Notes: generated from the letters alone by a model not told the origin. Counted from the stretch's first letter, positions 1-10,523 are shown. The stretch is DNA of 64,000 nt from Actinokineospora iranica (GCF_900101685.1 NZ_FMZZ01000006.1:248001-312000); one strand, 5' to 3'. Made by a program: numbers and translations.

Positions 1-447
1 CCCGACGTGGCCGAGGAGTCCGCGCGGGTCCGCCAGCTGCGCGACCGGGCCCGCCGCGCGCTGCACGGATGGGTGGATCGCGAGGTGCGGCTGCTGACCC
101 AGCTCAGCAGCCGGCCGGTCCTCGCCGACCCGTTCACCCCGCTGGAGCGCCGGGCCGAGCAGGTCGATTCCCTCGTCGGCCGGGCCCGCCGCGCGCTGGC
201 GGGCAGGCTCGCCCAGGAGCAGGCGGCGCTGACCGCGACGAAAGCCCGCTTGACGACCTTGGGGCCAGCCGCCACCCTTGCCCGTGGGTATGCGGTCGTC
301 CAGCACACCGATGCCGACGGGACTCCCCGGGTTCTCCGCTCGATCGAGGACGCGGCCGCGGGTGCACGTCTGCGCATCAGGCTCGCCGACGGCGCCCTGC
401 ACGCGGTCGCGACCGACGACCGGGAACCGGCGGGCGAAGGGAGCTAG
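1..447 (+). CDS. xseA: Exodeoxyribonuclease VII large subunit, C-terminal part (truncated by window edge)
   Basis: This is the last 148 codons of XseA, the catalytic subunit of exonuclease VII, which degrades single-stranded DNA in the cytoplasm. The frame is open from base 1, so the start lies outside the window. What remains is the long charged helical region followed by the conserved C-terminal segment with TLARGYAVV and a small beta domain near the end, as is usual for this family. The xseB gene 370 bases downstream on the same strand supports the call. A small extra gene sits between the two subunits. Confidence 0.93.
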   Translation, partial: PDVAEESARVRQLRDRARRALHGWVDREVRLLTQLSSRPVLADPFTPLERRAEQVDSLVGRARRALAGRLAQEQAALTATKARLTTLGPAATLARGYAVVQHTDADGTPRVLRSIEDAAAGARLRIRLADGALHAVATDDREPAGEGS

Positions 448-449
448 CG

Positions 450-827
450 GTGGCCAGGCCCTTCCGTGAGCCGACATTCCTGCCGCTGACCCTCGCCACG
501 GCGGGCGCGGCGGCCGACGACGTCCACACCACGGCGCGGCGCGCCGACGCCGCGGCGGCCGACTGCTGGACCGCGCTGCTGGCTGGCTGCGACACCCCCG
601 GCAAGCAGCAACTCCCGCACCGGCTCACCGATCTCTCCAACGCGACCACCGCCTACACCCGCGGCGCCTGCGACCACGGCAAGATCCACCGCGCCCAGGC
701 CCGCATCGTCGAAGCGGCGGCCGACCGCGACGGCGCCGACTTCGCCGAGGCGTTCATCAGCTACGACCAGGCCGTCGCCACCGCCCTGGCCCGCGCCAAC
801 ACCCGACTGGGGACCCCGACATGGTGA
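450..827 (+). CDS. Hypothetical protein between xseA and xseB
   Basis: A 125-residue protein I do not recognise. The GTG start at 450 lies 2 bases after the xseA stop, and the stop overlaps the xseB start (ATGGTGA at 821-827), so it is very probably translated as part of an xseA-x-xseB operon. The sequence is alanine-rich, soluble and probably helical, with no signal peptide or membrane segment. Two cysteines occur around the middle ([10 protein letters not shown]). The frame is open further upstream inside xseA, but the start at 450 fits the operon best. A role beside exonuclease VII is inferred only from position. Confidence 0.75.
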   Translation: MARPFREPTFLPLTLATAGAAADDVHTTARRADAAAADCWTALLAGCDTPGKQQLPHRLTDLSNATTAYTRGACDHGKIHRAQARIVEAAADRDGADFAEAFISYDQAVATALARANTRLGTPTW

Positions 828-1027
828 CCGAACCCGGATATGAGCAGGCCCGCGACGAACTGGCCGCCGTGGTGGCCAAGCTGGAGGCGGGCGGACTGTC
901 CCTTGAGGACTCGCTGGCCCTGTGGGAACGCGGCGAGGCGCTGGCCAGGATCTGCGACAAGCACCTCGCGGGCGCCCGGGAACGGGTCGAGACGGCGCTG
1001 GCCGCGGCCGAAGCCGAGAACACCTGA
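821..1027 (+). CDS. xseB: Exodeoxyribonuclease VII small subunit
   Basis: A 68-residue XseB, the helical small subunit that binds XseA several-fold to form exonuclease VII. The family pattern is visible: an N-terminal GYEQARDEL region, then [21 protein letters not shown] and a final helix ending near the C-terminus. Length is typical (about 60-80 residues). The ATG overlaps the stop of the preceding small gene, indicating translational coupling. Confidence 0.95.
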   Translation: MVTEPGYEQARDELAAVVAKLEAGGLSLEDSLALWERGEALARICDKHLAGARERVETALAAAEAENT

Positions 1028-1049
1028 CACACCGCCACGGGTCAAGTGC

Positions 1050-1066
1050 CGTTCCCGCAAGGGAAT
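1050..1066. terminator. Weak hairpin between convergent xseB and the SARP gene
   Basis: A short inverted repeat (TTCCC, GCAA loop, GGGAA at 1052-1065) lies in the 43-base gap between the convergent xseB and SARP stop codons. The stem is short and there is no T-tract, so its role as a terminator is only suggested by position. Confidence 0.3.
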
Positions 1067-1070
1067 CCGG

Positions 1071-3968
1071 TCAGCGGCCGAGGCGGGCTAGGGTGGCGCG
1101 GACCTCGGTCACCCGATCGTCCATTCCGGACGCCTGCCAGAAGCGCAGCGCGTGGTTGAGGTGGACGCGGGCCGAGGTCCGGTCCCGGGGGTTGAGCTCG
1201 CCGAGGAGCTGCCAGCACTTGGCTTCCTCGAAGTGGTCGCCGCTGTCGCGGAAGATCACCGCGGCGCGGGTGATGGCGTCGATGGTCCGCGGCGCGTCGC
1301 CGTGTTCGGCGTGGTGGCGGCCGAGGGCGATCAGGGTGTGGGCCACGCACCGCTCGTCGCGCAGGGACTCGAAGATCCGCAGGGCCGCGCGCAGGGCGTC
1401 GAAGGCGGCGCCGGGATTGTCGTTCCCGCGGTGGAGTTCGCTCATCTCGCGGAGCACGACGGCTTGGCGGTGGATGTCGCCCAGGCCTTCCGCGATGGCG
1501 ATGGCCTGGTCGAGCCACTGTCCTGCCTCGTCCAGATTCCCTTGCGCCAGCGCGATTCTGGCCAGGCCGTTGCGCAACTGGGCTTCGATGTGCCGGTCGC
1601 CGGTCTCGACCACGATGTCGAGCGCCCGGCGCGCGTGGTCGCGGGCCCGCGGCAGATCGCCGCGCACGCGGTGCACGGTGGCCAGTCCCGCGATCGCCAT
1701 GGCCTCGCCGCGGCGGTCGCCTGACTCGGCGTAGAGCAGCCGGGAACGGCTGAAGTCGCGGACGGCGGCGTCCAAGGCGTCCCGGTATATCCGGACCTGG
1801 CCGAGCCCGCACAGCAGCGCCGCCTCGCCCAGCGGGTTTCCCGCGCGGCGGACGGCGCGCAGCGCGGCCAGGTGGGCGCGCTGCCAGTCCTCGTGCAGGC
1901 AGCGCTGGTCGTGGTAGGCGATCAAGGTCGCGGCCAGCCGCCACGCCTGCTCGTCCATGCCCCGGTCGGCGGCCAGGGCCACCATGGCGGCGAGGGTGAC
2001 GCGTTCGGCGTCGAACCAGGCCAGCGGGTCGGCGCGGACCCGGCGCGCGACATCGGGGGGCAGCGGCGCGCGCGGCCCGCCCACGGGGGTCGGCCGGAAC
2101 AAGCTGGGCGGCAGACCCGCCGCGGCCGACTCGGCCAGGTGCAGCCACGTGGTGAGCAGGCGGGTCATGGCGGCGCGGCGGGTCCCGGCGGGCAGGGCAG
2201 CCGCGCCCTCCACCGCGTAGGCGCGCAGGAGGTCGTGCAGCCGGTACCGGGGCTGGCCCGCGGCGTCGGCCCCGGTCAGCCGGATCAGGTTGGCGTCGAC
2301 CAGGGCGTCGAGCGTCTCGTCGGCGTCCGGCTCGTCCAGCAGCGGGCCCAGCACCCACCCCGGCAGCGTCTGCGGCCCCAGCAGCCCCAGCAGGGCGAAG
2401 GCCCGCGCGGCCGCCGCGGGCAGCGCGCGCAGGCTCAGCTCGAAGCTGGCCCGCACGCTCAGCTCGCCCACCCGCAGCTCGCCGAGCCTGCGGGACTCGT
2501 CGGCCAGCCGTTCGCGCAGCTCCCGCAGCGGCCAGCCTGCCCGGCCCGCCAGCCGCCCGCCGGAGATCCGGATGGCCAGCGGCAGGTACCCGCAGGACCG
2601 CACGATCTCCTCGGCCTGCTCCGGCTCGGTCCGCACCCGCGCCGCGCCCACGATGGTGGTCAGCAGCTCCCTGGCCGCCCACGGCTGCAACACGTCCAGC
2701 TCGATGTGCCGGGCGCCGGGCAGGTCGGTCACCCTGCGGCGGCTGGTGACCAGCACCCCGCAGGTCCCGGTGGCGGGCAGCAGCGGCCGGATCTGGCCCG
2801 CGTGCGCGGCGTCGTCCAGCACGAGCAGCATCCGGCGGCCCGCGAGCAGCGACCGGCACAGCGACGCGCGGGCGTGCGGCCCGTGCGGGACGCCGCCGCC
2901 GATGACGCCGAGCGCGCTCAGCATCTCGGCCAGCATGACCTCGGGGCTGCGCGGCTGCTCGGACGTCCCTTCCAGATCGAGGTAGAGCTGGCCGTCGGGG
3001 AACCGGGCGCTCACCGCGTGCGCGGCGTGCACGACGAGGCTGGACTTGCCGACACCGGGGGCGCCCGCCACCACGACCACCGGCGGCGGGCCGTCGTCCG
3101 TGCCGCTGGAAAGCCCGTCCACCACGGCTTGCAGCGGCTCGGCGCGGTCGATGAAGTCGGGGACGTCCGGCGGGAGCTGCCGCACGGGCAGCGCGTGGCC
3201 CGCGAGGTCGCCGTCCTGCCGGGGGCCCGCCAGCGCCGGGTCGGCCCGCAGAATCCGCTCGTGCAGCTCGCGCAGCGGCGGGCTCGGGTCGATGCCCAGC
3301 TCCTCGGCCAGCAGGGCGCGCAGGTCGTCGTAGACCGCGAGCGCTTCGGCCTGTCTGCCCTGCCGGTAGAGCGCGAGCATCCGCAGCTCGCGCAGCCGCT
3401 CCCGCAGCGGGTGCTCGGCGACCAGGTCGGCCAACTCAGCCGCGGCGGCGGCGTGGTCGCCGCGGCGCAGCGTGATCTCGGCGAGGTCTTCGAGGACGCC
3501 CTCCCGCAGCTCGTCCAGGCGGGCGCGCTCCGCCTCCACCATCGGGGTGACCGGCACGTCCTCGAACGCCGCCCCCCGCCACAGCGCCCTGGCCTCGGCC
3601 AAGGCGGCCGCTGCCGCGTCGACCCGGCCCGCGCGCAGGCTCGCCCGCCCGTGCTCGGCCAGCGCGGCGAACCGGCCGAAGTCGATGTCCTCGGCCGCCA
3701 CCACCAGCCGGTACCCAGGAGCCTGCGTCACCAGCGAGCCGCCGAGCAGCTTGCGCAGCCGCGCCGCGTACCCGTGGACCTGGTTGGCCACCGTGCTCGG
3801 CGGCGCGTCGCCCCACAGCTCGGCCGCGATCCGGTCGACCGACACCACCCGGTTGGCCTCGGTCAGCAGCACCGCCAGCACGGCCCGCCATTTCGCCGCG
3901 CCGATCCGACGCCAGTCGGAACCGTCGTGCACCTCCATGGGTCCCAACAGCCGAAACCGCACGCCCAC
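1071..3968 (-). CDS. AfsR-type SARP transcriptional regulator (BTAD, NB-ARC, TPR)
   Basis: A 965-residue regulator of the large SARP class typified by AfsR. Residues 1-95 form an OmpR-like winged helix (RLLGPMEV near the start, AELWGDAPP around 50). A bacterial transcriptional activation domain follows to about 245. The P-loop GAPGVGKSS is at about 302-310, followed by an NB-ARC ATPase module with LLVLDD and CGVLVTSRR. From about 690 the protein is tetratricopeptide repeats. Such proteins activate secondary metabolism or development after ATP-dependent oligomerisation. No biosynthetic cluster is adjacent. Upstream, 11-bp direct repeats at 4019-4058 lie between this gene and the divergent secreted-protein gene. 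A long antisense-frame overlap exists but is not coding. Confidence 0.9.
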   Translation of the reverse strand: MGVRFRLLGPMEVHDGSDWRRIGAAKWRAVLAVLLTEANRVVSVDRIAAELWGDAPPSTVANQVHGYAARLRKLLGGSLVTQAPGYRLVVAAEDIDFGRFAALAEHGRASLRAGRVDAAAAALAEARALWRGAAFEDVPVTPMVEAERARLDELREGVLEDLAEITLRRGDHAAAAAELADLVAEHPLRERLRELRMLALYRQGRQAEALAVYDDLRALLAEELGIDPSPPLRELHERILRADPALAGPRQDGDLAGHALPVRQLPPDVPDFIDRAEPLQAVVDGLSSGTDDGPPPVVVVAGAPGVGKSSLVVHAAHAVSARFPDGQLYLDLEGTSEQPRSPEVMLAEMLSALGVIGGGVPHGPHARASLCRSLLAGRRMLLVLDDAAHAGQIRPLLPATGTCGVLVTSRRRVTDLPGARHIELDVLQPWAARELLTTIVGAARVRTEPEQAEEIVRSCGYLPLAIRISGGRLAGRAGWPLRELRERLADESRRLGELRVGELSVRASFELSLRALPAAAARAFALLGLLGPQTLPGWVLGPLLDEPDADETLDALVDANLIRLTGADAAGQPRYRLHDLLRAYAVEGAAALPAGTRRAAMTRLLTTWLHLAESAAAGLPPSLFRPTPVGGPRAPLPPDVARRVRADPLAWFDAERVTLAAMVALAADRGMDEQAWRLAATLIAYHDQRCLHEDWQRAHLAALRAVRRAGNPLGEAALLCGLGQVRIYRDALDAAVRDFSRSRLLYAESGDRRGEAMAIAGLATVHRVRGDLPRARDHARRALDIVVETGDRHIEAQLRNGLARIALAQGNLDEAGQWLDQAIAIAEGLGDIHRQAVVLREMSELHRGNDNPGAAFDALRAALRIFESLRDERCVAHTLIALGRHHAEHGDAPRTIDAITRAAVIFRDSGDHFEEAKCWQLLGELNPRDRTSARVHLNHALRFWQASGMDDRVTEVRATLARLGR

Positions 3969-4018
3969 CCCCTGGTCTCCGCACGACGCGCAGCGCGCTC
4001 ACCTGGTCACATCCAGCC

Positions 4019-4071
4019 ACAGGTCGGCTACAGGTTCACTACATCACGCTGCGCCACGCTCTGACTACACG
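4019..4071 (+). promoter_or_regulatory. SARP-type direct repeats with 11-bp period and candidate -10
   Basis: Three related heptamers, ACAGGTC at 4019, ACAGGTT at 4030 and ACATCAC at 4041, repeat every 11 bases. A weak fourth (CGCCACG) starts at 4052. A TACACG hexamer at 4066 begins 8 bases after the fourth unit. SARP regulators are known to bind heptamers spaced one helical turn apart, with the last one about 8 bases from the -10. The site could serve the secreted protein gene at 4111, the divergent SARP gene, or both. Confidence 0.5.
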
Positions 4072-4110
4072 ACTGGAGAGTCACAGCCGGAAAAGGGGAA
4101 GGGGAAACAG

Positions 4111-4575
4111 ATGCGCATCATTCGAAGCGTGCTGACCTTGGTCATGGCCTTGGTGGCGTTCGGGGGGATCACCGCGGTCAGCGCGCTGCCCGCGCAGGCG
4201 TCGACGGCGGCGATCTCGTGCTCTGGCTCGGTCACCGACCGCTTCGCGCACCCGAGCGGCCTCGGCGAGTTGGTCATCTACTACAACTCGACCAACGGCG
4301 GCACGAACAGCGCGTGCTTCTACCACCGCGGCGCGGCCGCGGGCGTGGCCGCGCCGACCTACGTCATCATCCACCGCTGCGCCGAGACCTCCGGCGAGGG
4401 CGGACCGTGCACCATCCGGGCCACCGGCGGCCCGGACTCGGGGAACTTCAGCTCCTACGCGGGCCCGGTCGGCGTGACCGGCACCGCGAACTACTGCGTG
4501 GCCGCCTATGGCCACATCGACTGGCGCGGCACCCGGTACGCGCTCAACAGCGGCAGGCAGGGCTGCCCCAACTAG
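4111..4575 (+). CDS. Secreted cysteine-rich protein, spore-associated protein A-like
   Basis: A 154-residue exported protein. The N-terminus is a clear Sec signal peptide: MRIIRS, a hydrophobic core, then cleavage likely after PAQA at about residue 31. The mature part has six cysteines, allowing three disulfides. The region DSGNFSSYAGPVGV followed by a Cys, an IDWRG element and a C-terminal Cys resembles small spore-associated proteins (SapA type) of streptomycetes, but this is from memory of the pattern only. The ATG at 4111 follows a GA-rich ribosome binding site. It is divergent from the SARP gene and lies just downstream of SARP-like repeats, so control by that regulator is plausible. Confidence 0.75.
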   Translation: MRIIRSVLTLVMALVAFGGITAVSALPAQASTAAISCSGSVTDRFAHPSGLGELVIYYNSTNGGTNSACFYHRGAAAGVAAPTYVIIHRCAETSGEGGPCTIRATGGPDSGNFSSYAGPVGVTGTANYCVAAYGHIDWRGTRYALNSGRQGCPN

Positions 4576-4590
4576 TCCAGGGGGGAGCGG

Positions 4591-4618
4591 ACACCCAGGC
4601 GGCCTTCCGCCTGGGTGT
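4591..4618. terminator. Bidirectional terminator
   Basis: A perfect 12-bp stem (ACACCCAGGCGG at 4591 with its complement ending at 4618) closed by a 4-base loop and followed by TTT. It lies between convergent stop codons at 4575 and 4626 and can serve both genes. Confidence 0.85.
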
Positions 4619-4625
4619 TTCCGCG

Positions 4626-5213
4626 TCACCGGGTGGTCTTGGGCAGCGGACCGGCGGCCTGCGCCGCCGAGGCCAGCACGCGGAACTCATCAGGGGTCGC
4701 GCTGCCGGTGATCAGCGTGGTGGTGCCGCCCAGGTCGGCCGCCCACGCCTTTTCCGCGCGCCTGCCGGAAAACTCCGTCCACACCGTGCCGTCGACGTCC
4801 ATCGTGCCGATCGCGGGCGCGGCCTGTCCGGTCTCCACGGGCAGGAGGTCTTCCAGCGCGGCCGAGGACTGGCTGAGCTGGATGAACCGGTCCGGCGTGA
4901 GCCACCCCGCGCGCACCACCACCGACACCGGCCGCACCCGGGACGTGCTGGACGAGTTGGCCCGCCAGGTGTCCGGCACCGTCGGCGCCCGCAGCGGGAA
5001 GTCGACCGACGCCGCCGCGCGCCCCAGGTGCTCGGCGACGTCGACCGTCGGCGCGGTCGCCGGGTCGGCATCGGGCGGGCCGGGACTGAAAGAGCAGCCG
5101 CGGCTGAACACCACCAGCGGGGCGAGGATCAGCAGCAGCGCCAGCAGCGACAGGACCATGTCCCGCAGCGTGTGATTCGCGCGGCCCGCGCGCGGTTCGG
5201 GAGTCTGCGCCAC
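4626..5213 (-). CDS. DUF4245 family membrane-anchored protein
   Basis: About 195 residues. A short N-terminal region with RANHTLRDMVLSL leads into a single transmembrane helix (LLALLLILAPLVVF), then an extracellular domain of about 140 residues. That arrangement and the RANxTxRDM motif are typical of DUF4245, an actinobacterial family of unknown function that is frequently found beside glpX, as here. The GTG at 5213 was chosen because it begins just before the conserved motif; other in-frame starts upstream are possible. The gene is divergent from glpX and converges on the secreted protein gene across a shared terminator. Confidence 0.8.
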   Translation of the reverse strand: MAQTPEPRAGRANHTLRDMVLSLLALLLILAPLVVFSRGCSFSPGPPDADPATAPTVDVAEHLGRAAASVDFPLRAPTVPDTWRANSSSTSRVRPVSVVVRAGWLTPDRFIQLSQSSAALEDLLPVETGQAAPAIGTMDVDGTVWTEFSGRRAEKAWAADLGGTTTLITGSATPDEFRVLASAAQAAGPLPKTTR

Positions 5214-5356
5214 CGGCCCATCGTCGCAGGCCACGGCCACCGCGGTGACCGGGGCTCCCCGCCGCCGTGACGAGCGGCACTGCGATGTTACCGCCGGGTC
5301 TGAAATGATGAGGATTGGTCTGTTTTCCCAGACCGCCCGCCGAACCGGGAGGCAGT

Positions 5357-6430
5357 ATGAATTCCTCGACCCCGTCCACCAGCCACAACGGGCCTCGCCG
5401 CCGGGAAGCACCCGACCGCAACCTCGCGATGGAACTGGTACGGGTGACCGAGGCAGCCGCCATGGCCGCGGGCCGCTGGGTGGGGCGCGGCGACAAGAAC
5501 GGCGGCGACCAGGCCGCTGTCGACGCCATGCGCAAACTGGTCGGCACCGTGTCCATGCGCGGCCTGGTCGTCATCGGCGAGGGCGAGAAGGACGAGGCGC
5601 CCATGCTCTACAACGGCGAAGAGGTCGGCAACGGCGACGGCCCCGAGTGCGACGTCGCCGTCGACCCCATCGACGGGACGACCCTGATGTCCAAGGGGAT
5701 GCCCAACGCCATCGCCGTCCTCGCCGTCGCCGAGCGGGGCGCGATGTTCGACCCGTCCGCGGTCTTCTACATGGAGAAGCTCGCCGTGGGCCCCGAGGCG
5801 GCCGACGTCGTCGACATCACCGCCCCCGTCGCCGAGAACATCCGCCGCGTGGCGAAGGCCAAGAGCACCGACATCTCCGACGTGACGGTCTGCATCCTCG
5901 ACCGCCCCCGGCACGAGAACCTGGTGAAGGAGGTCCGCGAGGCGGGCGCCCGCATCCACTTCATCTCCGACGGCGACGTCGCGGGCGCCATCTCCGCCGC
6001 CCGCCCCAACACCGGCGTCGACCTGCTGCTGGGCATCGGCGGAACCCCCGAGGGCATCATCGCCGCCACCGCCCTCAAGTGCATGGGCGGCGCCATCCAG
6101 GGCAAACTGTGGCCCAAGGACGACGAGGAACGCGCCAAGGCCATCGACGCGGGCCACGACCTAGACCGCGTGCTGCTCACCGACGACCTGGTAGGCGGCG
6201 ACAACGTCTTCTTCTGCGCCACCGGCGTCACCGACGGCGACCTCCTCCGCGGCGTCCACTACCGCTCCGGCGGCTGCACCACCCAGTCGATCGTCATGCG
6301 CTCCAAGTCCGGCACCGTCCGCATGATCGACGGCTTCCACCGCCTGACCAAACTCCGCGAATACTCCTCCGTCGACTTCGACCGCCTGGCGGAAATGAAC
6401 GACGAGGACTCCCTCCCCCCGCTGCCGTAA
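5357..6430 (+). CDS. glpX: Class II fructose-1,6-bisphosphatase
   Basis: A 357-residue GlpX enzyme that hydrolyses fructose 1,6-bisphosphate to fructose 6-phosphate in gluconeogenesis. The N-terminal [15 protein letters not shown], the [14 protein letters not shown] segment, the metal site around [10 protein letters not shown] and VDPIDGTTL, and the GIGGTPEGI loop are all diagnostic. The length is normal. The ATG at 5357 follows a good GGGAGG site; the upstream in-frame ATG at 5315 lacks one. The DUF4245 gene is divergently placed, and a strong terminator follows at 6456. Confidence 0.96.
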   Translation: MNSSTPSTSHNGPRRREAPDRNLAMELVRVTEAAAMAAGRWVGRGDKNGGDQAAVDAMRKLVGTVSMRGLVVIGEGEKDEAPMLYNGEEVGNGDGPECDVAVDPIDGTTLMSKGMPNAIAVLAVAERGAMFDPSAVFYMEKLAVGPEAADVVDITAPVAENIRRVAKAKSTDISDVTVCILDRPRHENLVKEVREAGARIHFISDGDVAGAISAARPNTGVDLLLGIGGTPEGIIAATALKCMGGAIQGKLWPKDDEERAKAIDAGHDLDRVLLTDDLVGGDNVFFCATGVTDGDLLRGVHYRSGGCTTQSIVMRSKSGTVRMIDGFHRLTKLREYSSVDFDRLAEMNDEDSLPPLP

Positions 6431-6455
6431 CCCGCACACCAATCCAGTCGAGTGA

Positions 6456-6487
6456 CAGAGGCCCGCCCGGGTTCGGGCGGGCCTCTG
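6456..6487 (+). terminator. Terminator after glpX
   Basis: A perfect 14-bp GC-rich stem beginning CAGAGGCCCG with a GGTT loop, 26 bases after the glpX stop. The outer arm sequence ACAGAGGCCCGC recurs in the terminators at 41495 and 55515. Confidence 0.85.
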
Positions 6488-6605
6488 CCAGGTCACGGAT
6501 CGGTAGCGGCGGACAACCTCGGTGATCCCGCGATCGTCTTCCTCGGCGAGTGGGTAGTGGGACGCGCAGGCCGCTGGGGGCCTGCCCGCAGGCGAGGAGC
6601 CGCAC

Positions 6606-7238
6606 ATGCAGGTCAACAGGCTGGTCTTGGGAGCGGTGGCCGTCGCCGCCCTGCTGTCCGCGTGCGGCACAAGCGAAGGCGCCCCACTGGCGCAAACCAC
6701 GACCAGCACCACCCCCACGACCACCACCACGGTCGCGCCGACGACAACCACCACCGTCGCCCCGCCCCCGACCACCACCACCACCACCACGGCAAAGCCG
6801 ACCACCACCACGCCGAAGCCCAAGCCGACCACCACCAAGCCCAAGCCGACCACGACCACGCCGAAACCCGCGCCGCGGCCCGCCGAAGGCGCCCCCTGCG
6901 CCGCCACCGCCGACGCGTGCATCGACCTCTCAGCGAACCAGTCGTGGCTTCTTCAGGACGGCAAGGTCGTCTACGGCCCCGTGCCGATCACCCACGGCCG
7001 CCCCGGCTACCTGACCCCGCCCGGGACGTTCAAGGTCGGCTGGAAGAACATCGACCACAAGAGCAGCGTGTTCAACAACGCCCCGATGCCCCACTCGGTG
7101 TTCTTCAACGGCGGTATCGCCTTCCACCAGGGCAGCCTGACCGAGAAGTCGCACGGCTGCATCCACCTTTCCCCCGCCGCGGCGAAGGCCTTCTACAACG
7201 CCCTCAAGGTCGGCGACACCGTGCAGGTCGTGCGCTAG
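6606..7238 (+). CDS. L,D-transpeptidase lipoprotein (YkuD domain)
   Basis: A 210-residue exported lipoprotein. The signal peptide ends in the lipobox LLSAC (Cys near 20). A threonine/proline-rich linker of about 70 residues follows, built from TTTT, APTTTTT and KPKPTTT repeats. The C-terminal YkuD domain carries the catalytic SHGCIHL motif (His 183, Cys 185). The family forms 3-3 cross-links in peptidoglycan or attaches proteins to it. At about 120 residues the domain is compact and lacks the Ig-like modules of mycobacterial Ldt proteins, so a minor or specialised role is possible. It converges with the next gene with no gap. Confidence 0.88.
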   Translation: MQVNRLVLGAVAVAALLSACGTSEGAPLAQTTTSTTPTTTTTVAPTTTTTVAPPPTTTTTTTAKPTTTTPKPKPTTTKPKPTTTTPKPAPRPAEGAPCAATADACIDLSANQSWLLQDGKVVYGPVPITHGRPGYLTPPGTFKVGWKNIDHKSSVFNNAPMPHSVFFNGGIAFHQGSLTEKSHGCIHLSPAAAKAFYNALKVGDTVQVVR

Positions 7239-8222
7239 TCACTCGGCGTTGCTGGAGTGCCCGGGGAACAGGTGCGCCTCGGGGTCGATGGCCACGGCGA
7301 TGTTGTTCACCGCCGTGGCCGCCTCGCCGAATCCGGTGGCGATGAGCTTGACTTTGCCGGGGTACGCGGCGACGTCGCCCGCGGCGTAGACGCGGTCGCG
7401 GGCCGTGCGCATGGTCGAGTCGACGGAGATGGAGCGATGGTCGACCTCCAGCCCCCAGGACTCGATCGGGCCGAGGTCGGCGGTGAAGCCGAGGGCGGCA
7501 ACGACCGTCTGCGCGGGCAGCACCTCATTCTTCTCGGCTCCCTTGACCGCCACCTCGACTTCCCGCAGGCCCGCGTCGTCGCCGCGCAGGTCGACGACCT
7601 CGGCGTCGGTGATGATCCGCACGCCCAGGCCCTCGACTTGGCGGACGGTCGCGGGCATGGCGCGGAACTTGGCCCGGCGGTGCACCAGGGTGACGCTGGT
7701 GGCGATGGGGTGCAGCGCCAGCGCCCAGTCGAACGCCGAGTCGCCGCCGCCGACGATCACGACGTCCTGGCCGCGGTGGACCTCCAGGGCTGGCACGAAG
7801 TGCACCATGCCGCGGTCGAGCCAGCCGTCGCCAGCCGGGAGCGGGCGCGGGGTGAACTCGCCGATGCCCGCGGTGATGAGCACCGCGTCCGCGACGACGA
7901 CCGCCCCGCCGTCCAGTTCCACGGTGAACTTGCCGTCCACTTCGGACAGAGCGAGGGCGCGGCGGCCCAGCAGGTAGGTCGGCTTCCACTGCGCCGCCTG
8001 CTCGACCAGGGCGTTGACCAGATCGCGCCCGCGCACGGCCGGGAAGCCCGCCACATCGAAGATCATCTTCTCCGGGTACATCGCGGTGATCTGGCCACCG
8101 GGCTCGGGCAGCGAGTCCACGACGGCCGTCGACAGGTCGCGGAACCCCGCGTAGTACGCGGCGAACAGGCCCGTGGGACCCGCGCCGACGATGAGGAGGT
8201 CGACTTCGGTGGGAGCGGTCAT
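7239..8222 (-). CDS. NAD(P)/FAD-dependent oxidoreductase, ferredoxin-NADP reductase type
   Basis: A 327-residue thioredoxin-reductase-fold flavoprotein. The FAD-binding [14 protein letters not shown] is at the N-terminus, a second nucleotide-binding [14 protein letters not shown] is in the middle, and the [16 protein letters not shown] segment is near the C-terminus. There is no CxxC redox pair, so it is not a thioredoxin reductase; the pattern matches ferredoxin/flavodoxin-NADP reductases of the YumC type. The ATG at 8222 follows a GAGGGA site. Its stop directly abuts the stop of the L,D-transpeptidase gene. The electron acceptor cannot be told from context. Confidence 0.88.
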   Translation of the reverse strand: MTAPTEVDLLIVGAGPTGLFAAYYAGFRDLSTAVVDSLPEPGGQITAMYPEKMIFDVAGFPAVRGRDLVNALVEQAAQWKPTYLLGRRALALSEVDGKFTVELDGGAVVVADAVLITAGIGEFTPRPLPAGDGWLDRGMVHFVPALEVHRGQDVVIVGGGDSAFDWALALHPIATSVTLVHRRAKFRAMPATVRQVEGLGVRIITDAEVVDLRGDDAGLREVEVAVKGAEKNEVLPAQTVVAALGFTADLGPIESWGLEVDHRSISVDSTMRTARDRVYAAGDVAAYPGKVKLIATGFGEAATAVNNIAVAIDPEAHLFPGHSSNAE

Positions 8223-8315
8223 CGGTCCCTCGCAATCACGCGTGGTGGGCGTCCTCACACCACCCTATGGGAAGACGACCATGCCCGAACCGGAGAACGG
8301 GACGAAACTGGACGC

Positions 8316-9707
<1,392 letters not shown>

Positions 9708-9800
9708 TCCGCTTTCCCGGATCGCGACCGACCGGTCTCCCGTACTCGGTACTCTCACGCGCGGGTAACACTGTCCGCGAGGTCATGGGGGAATAGCTCG

Positions 9801-10523
9801 GTGCTCGACAAACCGATCACGCTGTCGGCCACATCGCTGGCCCGGGTCATCAGGGCGGAGAACATCGGGGAGCCGCACATCGCCCTGGCCCCCACCGCCT
9901 CCTGGCAGCCCAGGGACGCCGAGCACACCGCCGACACCCGCGCCCGCACCGAAATCCAGCGCCTGGGCGGCCTCGACCGCCGCGGCAGGCTCGACGCCGA
10001 CCTGGCCGCCACCCTCACCCTGCTCTGCAAACCCGCCGTCGAGTTCTACGGCTGGCTCACCACCGGCGACACCACCACCAGCGTCCTGGCCGCCGCCACC
10101 GGCCGCGACGCCGTCCTCGCCACCCGCACCGGCGATACCGTGCACCTGCGTCAAGCCACCCCCGACGACCTGCCCACCCTCCTGGTCGCGCAAACCCCCG
10201 ACGTGCCCCCCGGACGCGGCAACACCGTCACCCTCACCTCGGACGACCTGCCGTCCCCCACCCACCGAGGCTCCCCGCAAGTCCGCCTGGCCCAACGCAT
10301 CGCCGAACTCCCCACCACCGGCAGCGGCCTCCTCTACACCGCCATCCGCGACCGCCTCGGCCGCAGGCAAGCCGCCACCCACCCCCTGCGCTACATCGAC
10401 ACGGTCCACGGCCGCTGGCTCAGCCACGCCCGCCCCGGCACCGGCCTCACCATCGCCCCAGCCGACCACCGCGCCCTGGTCACCCGCCTCACCGACATGC
10501 ACCGCACCCTGACCGACCGCTGA
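9801..10523 (+). CDS. ESX secretion-associated protein EspG
   Basis: A 240-residue cytosolic EspG-family protein. In mycobacteria EspG chaperones bind the tip of PE-PPE pairs and bring them to the ESX secretion machine. The N-terminal LDKPITLSATSLARVIRA, the central LCKPAVEFYGWL and the TGSGLLYTAIRD region are typical of the actinomycete family. It starts with GTG at 9801. It is the first gene of a four-gene operon with a PE-like protein, a DUF3558 lipoprotein and a PPE-like protein. No EccA-E genes are in the window, so the secretion machine must be encoded elsewhere. Confidence 0.85.
   Translation: MLDKPITLSATSLARVIRAENIGEPHIALAPTASWQPRDAEHTADTRARTEIQRLGGLDRRGRLDADLAATLTLLCKPAVEFYGWLTTGDTTTSVLAAATGRDAVLATRTGDTVHLRQATPDDLPTLLVAQTPDVPPGRGNTVTLTSDDLPSPTHRGSPQVRLAQRIAELPTTGSGLLYTAIRDRLGRRQAATHPLRYIDTVHGRWLSHARPGTGLTIAPADHRALVTRLTDMHRTLTDR

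Noticed and set aside
1872-4064. 730-codon open frame opposite the SARP gene
   Set aside because: Proline/glutamine/arginine-rich noise typical of the antisense of a high-GC gene; the SARP frame has all expected motifs.
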